A program made the position numbers and the translations under genes. From Melieria omissa (Eukaryota > Arthropoda > Insecta > Diptera > Ulidiidae): 64,000 bases of DNA. The DNA lies in NCBI GenBank assembly GCA_963971225.1, contig OZ020267.1:112253936-112317935 (forward strand), given 5' to 3'. Each line of letters begins with the position of its first letter. The first letter of the stretch is position 1. This document shows, piece after piece, positions 11,765 to 21,282 of the stretch. The notes under the pieces were generated by a model that searched no databases, was not told where the DNA came from, and saw only the letters and a list, made by a program, of their open reading frames with translations.

Positions 11765-12204
11765 AGGCTTGATTACACGTAACGAGTAGAGTGGCGAGAC
11801 ATCAAAATGGTACTAGGCCGAAAGAATTGGGATGGCGAGCAAAAGCGACGAGTTGTTCAAACGTATTTTGACACGTGGCAAGTCAGTTTGGTTTTACAAT
11901 GCACAAAATTAACTAAGCAACTCGAGCAATTAAACTCAACCGAGCGAAAAGTGGTGTGTGACGCATTCCGCATGTTACAAGCGATTCCGCATGTGACGAG
12001 CGACTCCGCGAATCGATGCGAAAAAGAGAAAAATATAACGGTAAAGTAGTACTCGGCCTAGTAAACAAAATGTGAATCTAGTGACTCTCTCGCCACTTTA
12101 CTCGGTCACTGACTCAATCAATAACTCGCCTTACTGTTTACACGAAACGAGTACTCGTTCGAGTTGCTGTCTCGTCACTCTACTCGTTACGTATAATCAA
12201 GCCT
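11765..12204. mobile_element. Harbinger-like MITE with long inverted repeats and TTA duplication
   Basis: The ends are about 38-bp inverted repeats with two visible mismatches. The left end begins AGGCTTGATTACACGTAACG, and the right end reads the same with T for C at one position. TTA flanks each side (11762-11764 and 12205-12207), the usual 3-bp target duplication of PIF/Harbinger elements. Subterminal words such as ACGAGTACTCGTTCGAG are palindromic. An open stretch at 11807-12049 starts with ATG and gives MVLGRKNWDGEQ, but I recognise no domain in its 80 residues. Classification rests on ends only. Confidence 0.75.
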
Positions 12205-12207
12205 TTA

Positions 12208-13420
12208 GCTGTAGTATTAAAGTTTTAGTGAGTTGTGACTTTAATAAGAAACAAAGTTAGCGTGAAAGATCTAACCGAGTACTTAAAATTTAAGCACCGA
12301 CTATATCAGTGACATTTGAACAATGTGTTACCTGCAAAGTATGCTACAAAAATAAATTAAACTCTCTTCTCATTATTATGCTTGCATCTTTTCTGAAAAT
12401 TTTTTTGCATACTTTTAGGCTGACTTTGAACTTATCAATCCAAATAGAAAACTACTCCAAGCGTTGTTATTTTTAGTTACATTTCCTTATTGAAATTTTA
12501 AGGCAAATATTTTAACACTTCAACTCTTAATTTCTTAACCCTTTTGCTACAAATTTTTACTCGAGAAAGTTAAAATTTTACAGTTTACGTTTTAGGCTTC
12601 TATGTGGTTAAATTAGCCACATTTCGTAAGAAATTTAATTTAAATTTAAAAAGTTGTATTTTTACGCATAAGGAAAATTTGAATAATTTTCCATTTACTT
12701 CACCCAAAATTAAAAAAAAGTATGTAAATTGAAAGAAGACGTCAAATTAAAAAGTAAAAAGTCTAGTTTTTCTGCTTCTTCTTCCTTTACTATGTCAAGA
12801 TACACCATTAAAAAACGTGTATACTTCTCTTCTTTAGACTTAAATATTCAGTTTATTAATTTCGTATTTTTCCTAAAAGTTCAAACTATTCTAAGCACCA
12901 ATAAAAAAATTTATTCCCGGAACCATAGAGGGTTCAGACGTCCACAAAGTAGCATGTTGCCATATGGCAACAAAATAGCAAAAGGATTAAATATTCAAAT
13001 CTGAAATAGAATCCCAGTCTTTCAACTGTGGGTCGGCAATTTGTTATGATTTCAGGTATTTGTATATTTCGTTGCATACTTTACGGCTGACTTTTAACTC
13101 ACGAAACTCTGTGGAAATCGATATCATCTAAGGGGTTTCATAGTTGCATCTAATTTTCCTCTTTTTAGGGTTTTAAATTTGATTAAGTAATTCAACTGGA
13201 TCATTATTCGTTTTCTTAACGAAAAAGTAAAAAAAACTCCAAGCATTTTTATATTTAGTTCACTATAGTCTCCTACTGAACCTTTAGCTCAAAATTATTT
13301 ATACTTTTACTTCATTGTTTAAATATTGAAATCTCAGTGAGAGAATCCCACTTTTTTAAATATGTAAATCTCACTGATAGAATCCCAGTTTATCTGCTAC
13401 AGGCTGACATTTTTTTTAAT
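12208..13420. repeat. Diverged direct duplication in AT-rich DNA
   Basis: TTGCATACTTTTAGGCTGAC near 12407 recurs as TTGCATACTTTACGGCTGAC near 13071. ACTCCAAGCGTTGTTATTTT near 12454 recurs as ACTCCAAGCATTTTTATATT near 13238. GAATCCCAGT also occurs twice (about 13010 and 13381). Offsets of roughly 660-780 bp suggest an old duplication with indels. No coding potential was recognised. Confidence 0.45.
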
Positions 13421-15080
13421 TTTATATTTTTAACTTTCTTTTGCCAAAAACTTTCTATCGTAAACATGGCCGCAATCACCACAATTCACTCTATTTCGTT
13501 ATACATCGCGTGTGCTTCATTCGTTTTGACTGCTGCTCGCAACCAACTGACTGTATGTATGTGTGTGTATGTGTGTCCTCTCAATTGCTGCATTTTTTTC
13601 TCAGTCTTGTTAAACTTTCAAACTAATTGCTTTGCATATGGCTGGTTGAAATTGAATGCAGCACAAAAAGTGAAATGGCAAATTTGAACAGTTTATTGAT
13701 AGCATCGAAAAAAACAAAAAGTTTGCGGTTAGCAATTTGATTACAGTCTGAACTTTTTTGTTTGTAAAATGTGTAAAGTTGAAACAATTTGCGCTCAATT
13801 TGAAATAAAAAATCGCACAAGTGTAAACGAGTTTTAAATCGTTAGATTCTAATTTGATTACAAGTAAATCTTTGTAAATTGAAACTTGCATTCATTTAAT
13901 ACCGAAATCTATGACTGGTTTGTACAGAATAAATTTAAATTTGCCTTGGAAAATTTCCCTGTTAATCGCATATTATCACCGGGTCAAGTACATAAATACC
14001 TTTCATTTCCCTCACACACACACACATACTTAAATAATTGTCATATATTACCCTTTTTGTGTGATTCGCATTTTTTAATATTCCTCGGACAGGCGGCAAA
14101 CATAAAGTCGCATAAAAAATTTAATGCAGACACACGATAAACGAGGGAAAATAACACAAATAAAAATAAAATGCACAACAATGCAAAGGAAACGGCCAAC
14201 AGCAGCCGCACCCGCAGAAAGCAGATAAGTTTATATACCCTTTTCGGGCATTTTATTTGTTGGCAAAGGTTGTGGCAACACACAGACGGCCACAAGCCGC
14301 CCGGCACCCGTCATGTGTGTTTGGCTCATTCCGGCTGCAGTGCCCACTCCAGCCGCACTTCTTAACCCAATTCACTCGCACACACACACACACACACACA
14401 AAGAAACTTGACCCCCTGCAAAATGCGCCTTTAAAACGTTTAAAATTCACCAACTGAAAATGGCTGCACGTCATTTGGCTTCAGTCGGCTGCGTTTGGGC
14501 CGCTCGGGTGCTTTGGAGTTTAGAAAATTTCATGTTCACTGTGCTGGCTCTGGTCGGTGTACGTAGTCCTTCGACTTTGCCTGCTGACCCGCATTTCCAC
14601 TTAACCCAAATATTATGCATATTAAGAAGCAGTGTGTCGTGTGTGCCCCTTGCACCGGCCCCCATATAAATACAACAAGTCTTTGAAAATATGCGAAAAA
14701 TGATATGGTAATCAGGCGGATGTATTGCGGCCTAAGGGGAGGCGGGTTGCTGCAGGTGTTTGCGACTTGGGCCCACTGGGAAAAGGTATTCGGCTTCATT
14801 GTGGTCGGTGTGGTAATTTTGATTTACACTGTCACTGGTGTTCGGGATTAAACAAATGTCAGTTTGATGCTTAGTTATGCTGAAGGATACTCGTTGCTAC
14901 TTGCCCTCATTATTTTTTATTAGGGATTTTGTGGTATTTGACTTTGAATGGATTTGAATTCCAGAACCCATAGATTGTGTCAAATGAAAGTTGTCACTGT
15001 AATATTAGTGTTGATTAAGGTTTTCTCCAAGCGGTTTTTTAATGAAGATCTTTAATGAAAATGTGGGATTTTTATGAATA
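13421..15080. other. Intronic DNA with no recognisable gene
   Basis: Unique intronic sequence with CA tracts (about 14012-14024 and a longer one at 14381-14400). The region 14160-14800 is less AT-rich, but its open frames on the two strands overlap each other and show no conserved motif. The 3' side borders the LTR retrotransposon target site. Confidence 0.5.
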
Positions 15081-15084
15081 TATA

Positions 15085-15302
15085 TGTGGACTTGTGTTTT
15101 TAGCGTTTATTTAATATTATAAAATTTGACGATTTTACAATACATCCGTCCGCTTCAACGTTACGCTTACAAGTGTCGTTTTCCTGTCCTGTCCGTTGTT
15201 TCCTTTGTCCGCGTCTCTCATGTTCGTTTCCCTTCGGCGGGGTTGCCACATTGTCATTAGTCCGTCCGTGTTGCCGTATTGGCACTTAGTCCCGATCCCA
15301 CA
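15085..15302 (-). repeat. 3' LTR of the Ty3/Gypsy element
   Basis: 218 bp, with TGTGGACTTG at the plus-strand left edge and GATCCCACA at the right edge. Read along the minus strand it starts TGTGGGATCGGG. It contains AATAAA on the minus strand (15106-15111), a plausible polyadenylation signal close to the LTR end. It matches 21065-21282 at every position I compared. Confidence 0.95.
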
Positions 15303-15493
15303 ATCGGCCGTCCTGATAGCGCATTCGGCTCGGATGCGAGGTCTCGTCTTCATAGACTTTGTCTATAGTCAACGTCAAAACAGTCAATGCGTTTATGTTC
15401 ATACAAAAATGATCTTAATTCTATAAGTTGTAACATAAGTATCTTAACTCTACGAGGCCACGTCGTTATATTCATATTTATGAATTTTGAATT

Positions 15494-18400
15494 TTAATAA
15501 GATATCCCGCTTCGCGTGACTTTATCTTGCGTTGTCGACAGCTGTGATTGTTCCGATTCGTTGCAGGTCTCGAATGACGCTGCCCAAGGCTTCATGTATT
15601 CGGCCACCGTAGTTGTTTTGTTCGGCCCCTCTTGTTCTCCTATTTTCTGTACCTCGTACCTACCATGGTTCATTTTACGAATAACCCGGTAGGGACCAAA
15701 AAACTTCGGCTTCAGCTTCAAGCCGGTACCAAACCGTGTCCGTTTTATAGCAACTAAAGCGTTAACGTCATATTCGCCTTCAGTCTTTCTCTTTCTGTTA
15801 TAATTTCTACGATTCTCTACTTGAAGTTTCGAGATATTCTCACAAGCATTTTTTCTAATAGTGTCTCGCTCTAAATCAAGCTCTTCAATCTCAATATCGG
15901 CCAAAAATTCCCTCAAATCTGGATAATTTGGTACCCTCATGTCAAGGCCCGTAAGTATCTTAAATGGAGTGACTCTAGTACTTCTAGGAGCGGTGTTGTT
16001 AATGATCTGTTGAACCCGATCAACGTAACGATACCAATGTGACGAATCGTCACTACACATTTTGGATAACATCGGGATCAAGATTCGGTGCATACGCTCT
16101 ACCTGACCGTTACCGCGAGGAACGCCCGTGGCTATAACTAAATGCTGGATATCCTCCTTTTCACAGTATTCCTTGAATAAATTGGAAGTGAATGCTACTC
16201 CCCTATCCGACACTATACGTCTTGGGTTTCCAAATACCGTGGATTGCTTCGTCAATCTAGCTATTACCTCCGCACTTCCAGTTGATTTAGTTGGGTATAG
16301 CCAGACGAACTTAGAAAAACCATCTACGACAACAAAAACATGATTGTATGATTTATTCGTCTCCGTCAAAGGACCTACGTGATCTACGTGATAGGTACCT
16401 AAAGGCTCACTGGCCTTGTCGATTGGCGTCAACATACCCTCCTTTTTACCTGCCTTCGCCTCTGTCACTATACAATGTACACACATTTTAACAACCCTGG
16501 CTACTTTGGCATTTGCGTTCGGAATATAGTAATATTTTTCGACTAAATCTTGCGTCTTTTTGGTTGCAAAATGACCCTGACCATGCGCAAGCTTAATTAT
16601 TTCATCTTCCATTACCGACGGGATTACTAACTGTTCCTTAACGGGATCTTTGTAAAGTAAGTCGCCTTTTATGAAATAGTCCTCGTAGTCACTTTTCTCC
16701 ACAGCTCTTTTCACAGCGCGGACCCAATCATCCCTGCACTGTGCTTCCTGTATCCTGTACTTAAGTGAATCTTCGATCAATAAGCAGTATACACGACTAA
16801 ACGCATCAACATGTCTCATGCGAGAACCCGATCTATGCTCGATAACATATTCGAACTCCTGCAGGTACATTGCCCAACGCATTACCCGATCAGGTACATC
16901 TGATTTCTTTACGGTCATAGCAAACGCGTTGCAGTCCGTTACAATTTTAAACTTTACATCTTTCAAATAAACCCTCCACTTCTTGAGCGCTTGAATAATT
17001 GCCAATACTTCCAGCTCGTATGAACTGTATTTCTCTTCATATGGCGTAGTCTTCCGACTCATATACTCCACCGGATGTAGAGACTGATCTTCTGAATCCT
17101 TTTGGAGCAGTACTGCTCCATAACCAAACTTTGATGCGTCTGCATGAATCTCAGTAACTGCTTTAGGATTATACAAACTTAATGCAGGTGCTTTAGTGAG
17201 CGCTTGTTTCAGTTCCTGAAACGCAATTAACTGATCGTCCCCAATTTTGAACTCGGTATCTTTTCGTAACAAATCAGACAATGGTTTAGCGACCTTAGCG
17301 TAATTCTCGATAAATCTCCTGAAGTACGACGTCAATCCCAAAAACCTTTCTAACTCTTTCCTATTAGTAGGCATTGGATACTGTTCGATCGCTTTGGTTT
17401 TCTCCGCGGATGGCAGGATGGTGCCATTCTCAATGACATATCCTAGAAACGTTATTTTCTTTCTTAAAAACTGACATTTGGCCCATTTAATTTGTACCCC
17501 GTTCTTGCTCGCGACCTTCAACACTGCCTCTAACTTCTGAATAGACTCCTCTTCGTCCTTTGCCGGAATAACAATATCGTCCATATATATTACTACTGTA
17601 CCATTTGCGAGTAACTCGCGGAATATGGCCTGAATATATCTGCAAAACACGGCTGGCGAATTTGTTATACCAAATGGTACAAAGCAAAATTCGAATTGTC
17701 CATTATGGGTCACAAATGCGGTGTACTTTCTTGAATTAGGTTCTATAGGCACATGGAAAAATCCATTGCTTAAGTCGAGAGTAGTAAATATTGTCGCTCC
17801 TTGTAAACGCTCTAAAACTTCATCTATTAAAGTCATAGGAAAGTTGTCCTTTATAACCTTCGCGTTCAATTTTCGGTAATCGCAACAGAGTCGTTTTGTC
17901 CCATCCTTTTTGGCTACTAATACTACTGGTGAGGCGTATTCAGAATAACTTGGAACCACAATTCCATCACGTAACCATTCGTTCACTTGTTTTTCTATAA
18001 TACATTTATCGGTAAAAGACGTTTTGCGTGGCGTCTGATAAATAGGTGAATCGTCACTCACTATTATTTTCATCTCTACAGGGCATTTAGTCGATTTTTC
18101 CGGTTTGTAATTTGCAATCAAAGATTCGATTATTTCTGCCTTCCGACTACTCAAATGAGATAAATCTTCGTTAACGGATTTGCCAGTTACTCCTAAGTCT
18201 TTCACTAGACATAGAGGTCCAAACTCTTTCAGCCAACCCTCTGTCCCCTCAACGATAGTATTTTCGATTTCGCGAAATTCGACCTCCCCTTTTCTGATAA
18301 ACGAAACAACCTGGTCATGGATGCAATTTCCCAGAATACCTGCATACCCTATATCTCTTTCCTTTACTACATGTATTTTTGTCTTCACCCTGATGTTATC

Positions 18401-19567
18401 GAGTACTACCTCGGTATCAAAACTACCTATTGTTGTAAGTTTCCCTCCGCCGGCTCCAACCAAACACAGCTTTTCACTTGCCAACTCGACATCACCTAAC
18501 ATCATCAAAGTGTCATATCTTATAATACAATATGGACATCCAGTATCGTATAAGGCACTGAAAGTAAAATTGTTGACAGTCACGTCCTTAAAAATCATAC
18601 CGTTCCCTTTCTTTATTTGAACCAATTCATCGTCTCGCATGGTGTTTACGCGCTCCGACTTTATTTCCTTGTCGGTTGCTCGGTTTTCCTTGCACTGATT
18701 TGCAAAGTGCCCCTGTTGTTTACATCTAAAGCAAGTTATATTATCACTTCGACAATCCCTAGCCAAATGATTTTCTTTTCCACATCGATAGCAACGTTTT
18801 TTAGGTACTCTTTCACCTTTATCTTCAACCTTTACATTCGGCATGGATGGTTCGGCTTTATTTTGCGACAAAGCCGGACTTCTAATTTTATTGTAAACAC
18901 GAATCTGATCTTTCAACTCTCGCAGAGTTTTCGCTTGGTATAACACGCCCTTATTCAATTTAGAGTCTGGAATACCTTCAATAAAGTATTCGATCAGACT
19001 TTGTTCGTCAAGGTTAATGGGTTCACCTAGCTCCATTAACGAGTATAAATATTCCTGTAAATTCTCACTCGGTCTCTTCCGCCTATTTCGCAATATCTTA
19101 TGTACTTCGATCGCTGACAGGCGCGCACTGAATTCATCTTGCAAAGTCTTTTTCAAAGATGCCCAATCCTTTACGCCAGTCTGGCTACGTATAAAAATTT
19201 TTGCAGCCCCTTTCAATAGTTGCTTAGCATAAATGAATTTCTGGAGATTATTCCACCCCACCACAACCGCATTTTCTTCAAATATTTCAACCCACTGTTC
19301 TACCGATGGATATGTCGATCCCGAAAATGAAACAAGTGAATCTTCAATGTCTCTCAAAGTGAAAGGAGTAGTTTTTTGGTTAACCGCCCCGGCGACCGTA
19401 TCATCCGGCCCTATATCCGAATCACTTTCATTTCCGTCAATCAACCCGAAATGCTCCAACAATCGGTCTTGCATTGAAGCCTTTCTCCCTGCTGTCGACA
19501 GACGCAATTCTGCCAATTTTGCCCTCAACCCATCGACGGTTAAACTAAAAATCTCATGTCGCTCCAT
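15494..19567 (-). CDS. Gag-Pol polyprotein of Ty3/Gypsy retrotransposon
   Basis: A single 1357-residue frame from ATG 19567 encodes everything needed for retrotransposition. Residues about 8-42 look like a SAP DNA-binding motif (LTVDGLRAKLAELRL...). A Gag region follows. Two CCHC zinc knuckles lie at 259-272 and 279-292, and the protease DTG at 341-343. Reverse transcriptase has LDLSNGF near 598 and YMDD at 661-664. RNase H has HADAS near 809 and VTDCNA near 876. Integrase has H995, H999, C1029 and C1032, then D1062, D1121 and E1157 (35 residues between the last two). A GPY/F-type FFGPYRVIRK lies near the C-terminus. No frameshift separates gag and pol, so Gag and Pol must come from one precursor. 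The clade (for example mag-like) was not determined. Confidence 0.97.
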   Translation of the reverse strand: MERHEIFSLTVDGLRAKLAELRLSTAGRKASMQDRLLEHFGLIDGNESDSDIGPDDTVAGAVNQKTTPFTLRDIEDSLVSFSGSTYPSVEQWVEIFEENAVVVGWNNLQKFIYAKQLLKGAAKIFIRSQTGVKDWASLKKTLQDEFSARLSAIEVHKILRNRRKRPSENLQEYLYSLMELGEPINLDEQSLIEYFIEGIPDSKLNKGVLYQAKTLRELKDQIRVYNKIRSPALSQNKAEPSMPNVKVEDKGERVPKKRCYRCGKENHLARDCRSDNITCFRCKQQGHFANQCKENRATDKEIKSERVNTMRDDELVQIKKGNGMIFKDVTVNNFTFSALYDTGCPYCIIRYDTLMMLGDVELASEKLCLVGAGGGKLTTIGSFDTEVVLDNIRVKTKIHVVKERDIGYAGILGNCIHDQVVSFIRKGEVEFREIENTIVEGTEGWLKEFGPLCLVKDLGVTGKSVNEDLSHLSSRKAEIIESLIANYKPEKSTKCPVEMKIIVSDDSPIYQTPRKTSFTDKCIIEKQVNEWLRDGIVVPSYSEYASPVVLVAKKDGTKRLCCDYRKLNAKVIKDNFPMTLIDEVLERLQGATIFTTLDLSNGFFHVPIEPNSRKYTAFVTHNGQFEFCFVPFGITNSPAVFCRYIQAIFRELLANGTVVIYMDDIVIPAKDEEESIQKLEAVLKVASKNGVQIKWAKCQFLRKKITFLGYVIENGTILPSAEKTKAIEQYPMPTNRKELERFLGLTSYFRRFIENYAKVAKPLSDLLRKDTEFKIGDDQLIAFQELKQALTKAPALSLYNPKAVTEIHADASKFGYGAVLLQKDSEDQSLHPVEYMSRKTTPYEEKYSSYELEVLAIIQALKKWRVYLKDVKFKIVTDCNAFAMTVKKSDVPDRVMRWAMYLQEFEYVIEHRSGSRMRHVDAFSRVYCLLIEDSLKYRIQEAQCRDDWVRAVKRAVEKSDYEDYFIKGDLLYKDPVKEQLVIPSVMEDEIIKLAHGQGHFATKKTQDLVEKYYYIPNANAKVARVVKMCVHCIVTEAKAGKKEGMLTPIDKASEPLGTYHVDHVGPLTETNKSYNHVFVVVDGFSKFVWLYPTKSTGSAEVIARLTKQSTVFGNPRRIVSDRGVAFTSNLFKEYCEKEDIQHLVIATGVPRGNGQVERMHRILIPMLSKMCSDDSSHWYRYVDRVQQIINNTAPRSTRVTPFKILTGLDMRVPNYPDLREFLADIEIEELDLERDTIRKNACENISKLQVENRRNYNRKRKTEGEYDVNALVAIKRTRFGTGLKLKPKFFGPYRVIRKMNHGRYEVQKIGEQEGPNKTTTVAEYMKPWAASFETCNESEQSQLSTTQDKVTRSGISY

Positions 19568-19689
19568 GGTTCTTGACGGGACCCCGTTTACAATGTTTGT
19601 TTTTTTTTTTTTTTACTTATCTTATACTAGTCTGCTTTCAAAAGGTCTTCCGCTGTACCGCACCCACTGCTGTAGTTGTGGCAGCTGTA

Positions 19690-19975
19690 TGGTTGTTGCT
19701 GTTGATGCTGGCGCTGCTATGCGCCCAAGCGTCTGCGCCGCTATTGCTGTTGATGCTGGCGCTGCTATGCGCCCAAGCGTCTGCGCCGCTATTGCTGTTG
19801 TCGCTGCTGAAGCTGGCGCTGCATATGCGCACGCACGTCTACGTTGTTATTGCTGTCGTTTTTGCTGCTGATGCTGGCGCTGTGTATGCGCCCGAGCATC
19901 TGCGCCGCTATTGCTGTCACTGCTGATGTTGGCACCGTGTTGTTGTTGTTGTTGTTTCTGCTGCTGGCGCCGTGT
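19690..19975. repeat. 48-bp tandem repeat in retrotransposon leader
   Basis: GATGCTGGCGCTGCTATGCG recurs exactly 48 bp later (about 19703 and 19751), then in more diverged form near 19810, 19870 and 19925. Each unit also contains TCTGCGCCGCTATTGCTG. About five units lie just upstream of the Gag-Pol start on the minus strand. Open frames through it arise from the length being a multiple of three. Confidence 0.85.
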
Positions 19976-20094
19976 ATACAAAGAAGCGCATACGTCGCGA
20001 TTCGCTGTTGTTGCTGTGTACCACTTTAAATTCACTTGCCACAGAATTTGCTATGCTTTGAAATGTATAATTGTCTTTCACGGTGTTGGCGTTT

Positions 20095-20527
20095 TCCAAT
20101 TCACTTCATCTGCAACCGTCGCACTCAGTCGGGTCAACAGGCTCAAAAGTTCCTCAGTAGCCGTCGCACTCAGTCAGGCTAACTTTAGTTCACAATTCGC
20201 TCCACCTGCGACCGTCGCACTCAGTCGGGTCAACAGGCTCAAAAGTTTCTCAGCAGCCGTCGCACTCAGTCAGGCTAACTGTACACAATTCGCTCCACCT
20301 GCGACCGTCGCACTCAGTCGGGTCAACAGGCTCAAAAGTTTCTCAGCAGCCGTCGCACTCAGTCAGGCTAACTGTACACATTGAACATTTCGCTTCACCT
20401 GCGACCGTCGCACTCAGTCGGGCCAACAGGCTCAAAAGTTTCTCAGCAGCCGTCGCACTCAGTCAGGCTAACTGTACACAATTCGCTCCACCTGCGACCG
20501 TCGCACTCAGTCGGGCCAACAGGCTCA
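20095..20527. repeat. 93-100-bp tandem repeat in retrotransposon leader
   Basis: CTGCGACCGTCGCACTCAGT (first copy CTGCAACCG) starts near 20110, 20206, 20299, 20399 and 20492, giving spacings of 96, 93, 100 and 93 bp. Within each unit CCGTCGCACTCAGTC occurs twice, so the unit itself is an imperfect duplication. The array lies in the untranslated leader between the primer binding site and gag. Confidence 0.9.
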
Positions 20528-21044
20528 ATTTCCCCTTTATGACGCGCACTCATTAACGGTCGAGATTAGAGTTTACCGTTACTGTAGAACACGCGATTAT
20601 CGGTGGATTTCGTTTTCCGCTTCAGTACCGCTTTATGGTACTGTACTTCTTTTCTTGAACGGAAAAATTAAAAAATAACTTTTCACTTTTCTCAAGGTTC
20701 TATTGGAAATGCTCACTACGAATTCTCCGCGATTGCCGTTTTTGCTGCGATGCACTTTCGCGTTGATCGCTTCTGCCGTTTATTGGTTGTTTTGTCACTT
20801 GTTCACTGAGCACACCACTTCCTTAACTGTCCTGCTTTTGCTTCCGCAGAAGCGCTACGACCAACAAAGTCGGACAGAAACGCTGCGCCCTTTGGCAAAG
20901 TTCTGGCGCTTCACTGCACACACAAAACTTAATTTGTGACTGTTTTTTCCAACTGTACACTTGCACTTTCGATCTGGCTCTGCGAATATTGTTCAAACTT
21001 TCTTTTATTTTGTTCTTTAATTTTTCCGTAAGCCTCGCGTTCTC

Positions 21045-21062
21045 ATCCCGGTTGAGCCCCCA
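21045..21062 (-). other. Primer binding site, tRNA-Pro-like
   Basis: Two bases inside the 5' LTR, the minus strand reads TGGGGGCTCAACCGGGAT. This matches the well-known tRNA-Pro primer site (TGGGGGCTCGTCCGGGAT) at 16 of 18 positions, the two differences being adjacent. It is therefore the likely start point for minus-strand DNA synthesis. A tRNA with a better match to the two central bases is possible. Confidence 0.75.
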
Positions 21063-21064
21063 AA

Positions 21065-21282
21065 TGTGGACTTGTGTTTTTAGCGTTTATTTAATATTAT
21101 AAAATTTGACGATTTTACAATACATCCGTCCGCTTCAACGTTACGCTTACAAGTGTCGTTTTCCTGTCCTGTCCGTTGTTTCCTTTGTCCGCGTCTCTCA
21201 TGTTCGTTTCCCTTCGGCGGGGTTGCCACATTGTCATTAGTCCGTCCGTGTTGCCGTATTGGCACTTAGTCCCGATCCCACA
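21065..21282 (-). repeat. 5' LTR of the Ty3/Gypsy element
   Basis: 218 bp, apparently identical to 15085-15302. On the minus strand it precedes the primer binding site, so it is the 5' LTR and should hold the promoter. A minus-strand AATAAA lies at 21086-21091. No TATA box was confidently identified. Confidence 0.95.

Larger units (their letters stand above)
15085..21282 (-). mobile_element. Complete Ty3/Gypsy-type LTR retrotransposon
   Basis: The element is 6198 bp, bounded by 218-bp direct repeats that look identical by eye and begin TG and end CA. Flanking TATA (15081-15084 and 21283-21286) is consistent with a 4-bp target duplication, although TATATA would also fit. In coding (minus) orientation the order is 5' LTR, primer binding site, a 1.5-kb leader with two tandem arrays, a single uninterrupted gag-pol frame, a 190-bp tail and the 3' LTR. 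Reverse transcriptase and RNase H precede integrase, which is diagnostic of Ty3/Gypsy. There is no envelope-like frame. Identical LTRs and an intact frame imply recent, possibly still mobile, insertion. Confidence 0.95.

Noticed and set aside
18180..18620. 146-codon plus-strand open frame
   Set aside because: It is the antisense shadow of the gag-pol frame on the minus strand.
19233..20384. Plus-strand open frames opposite gag and through the leader arrays
   Set aside because: They come from the antisense of gag and from repeats of 48 and 93 bp, both multiples of three.
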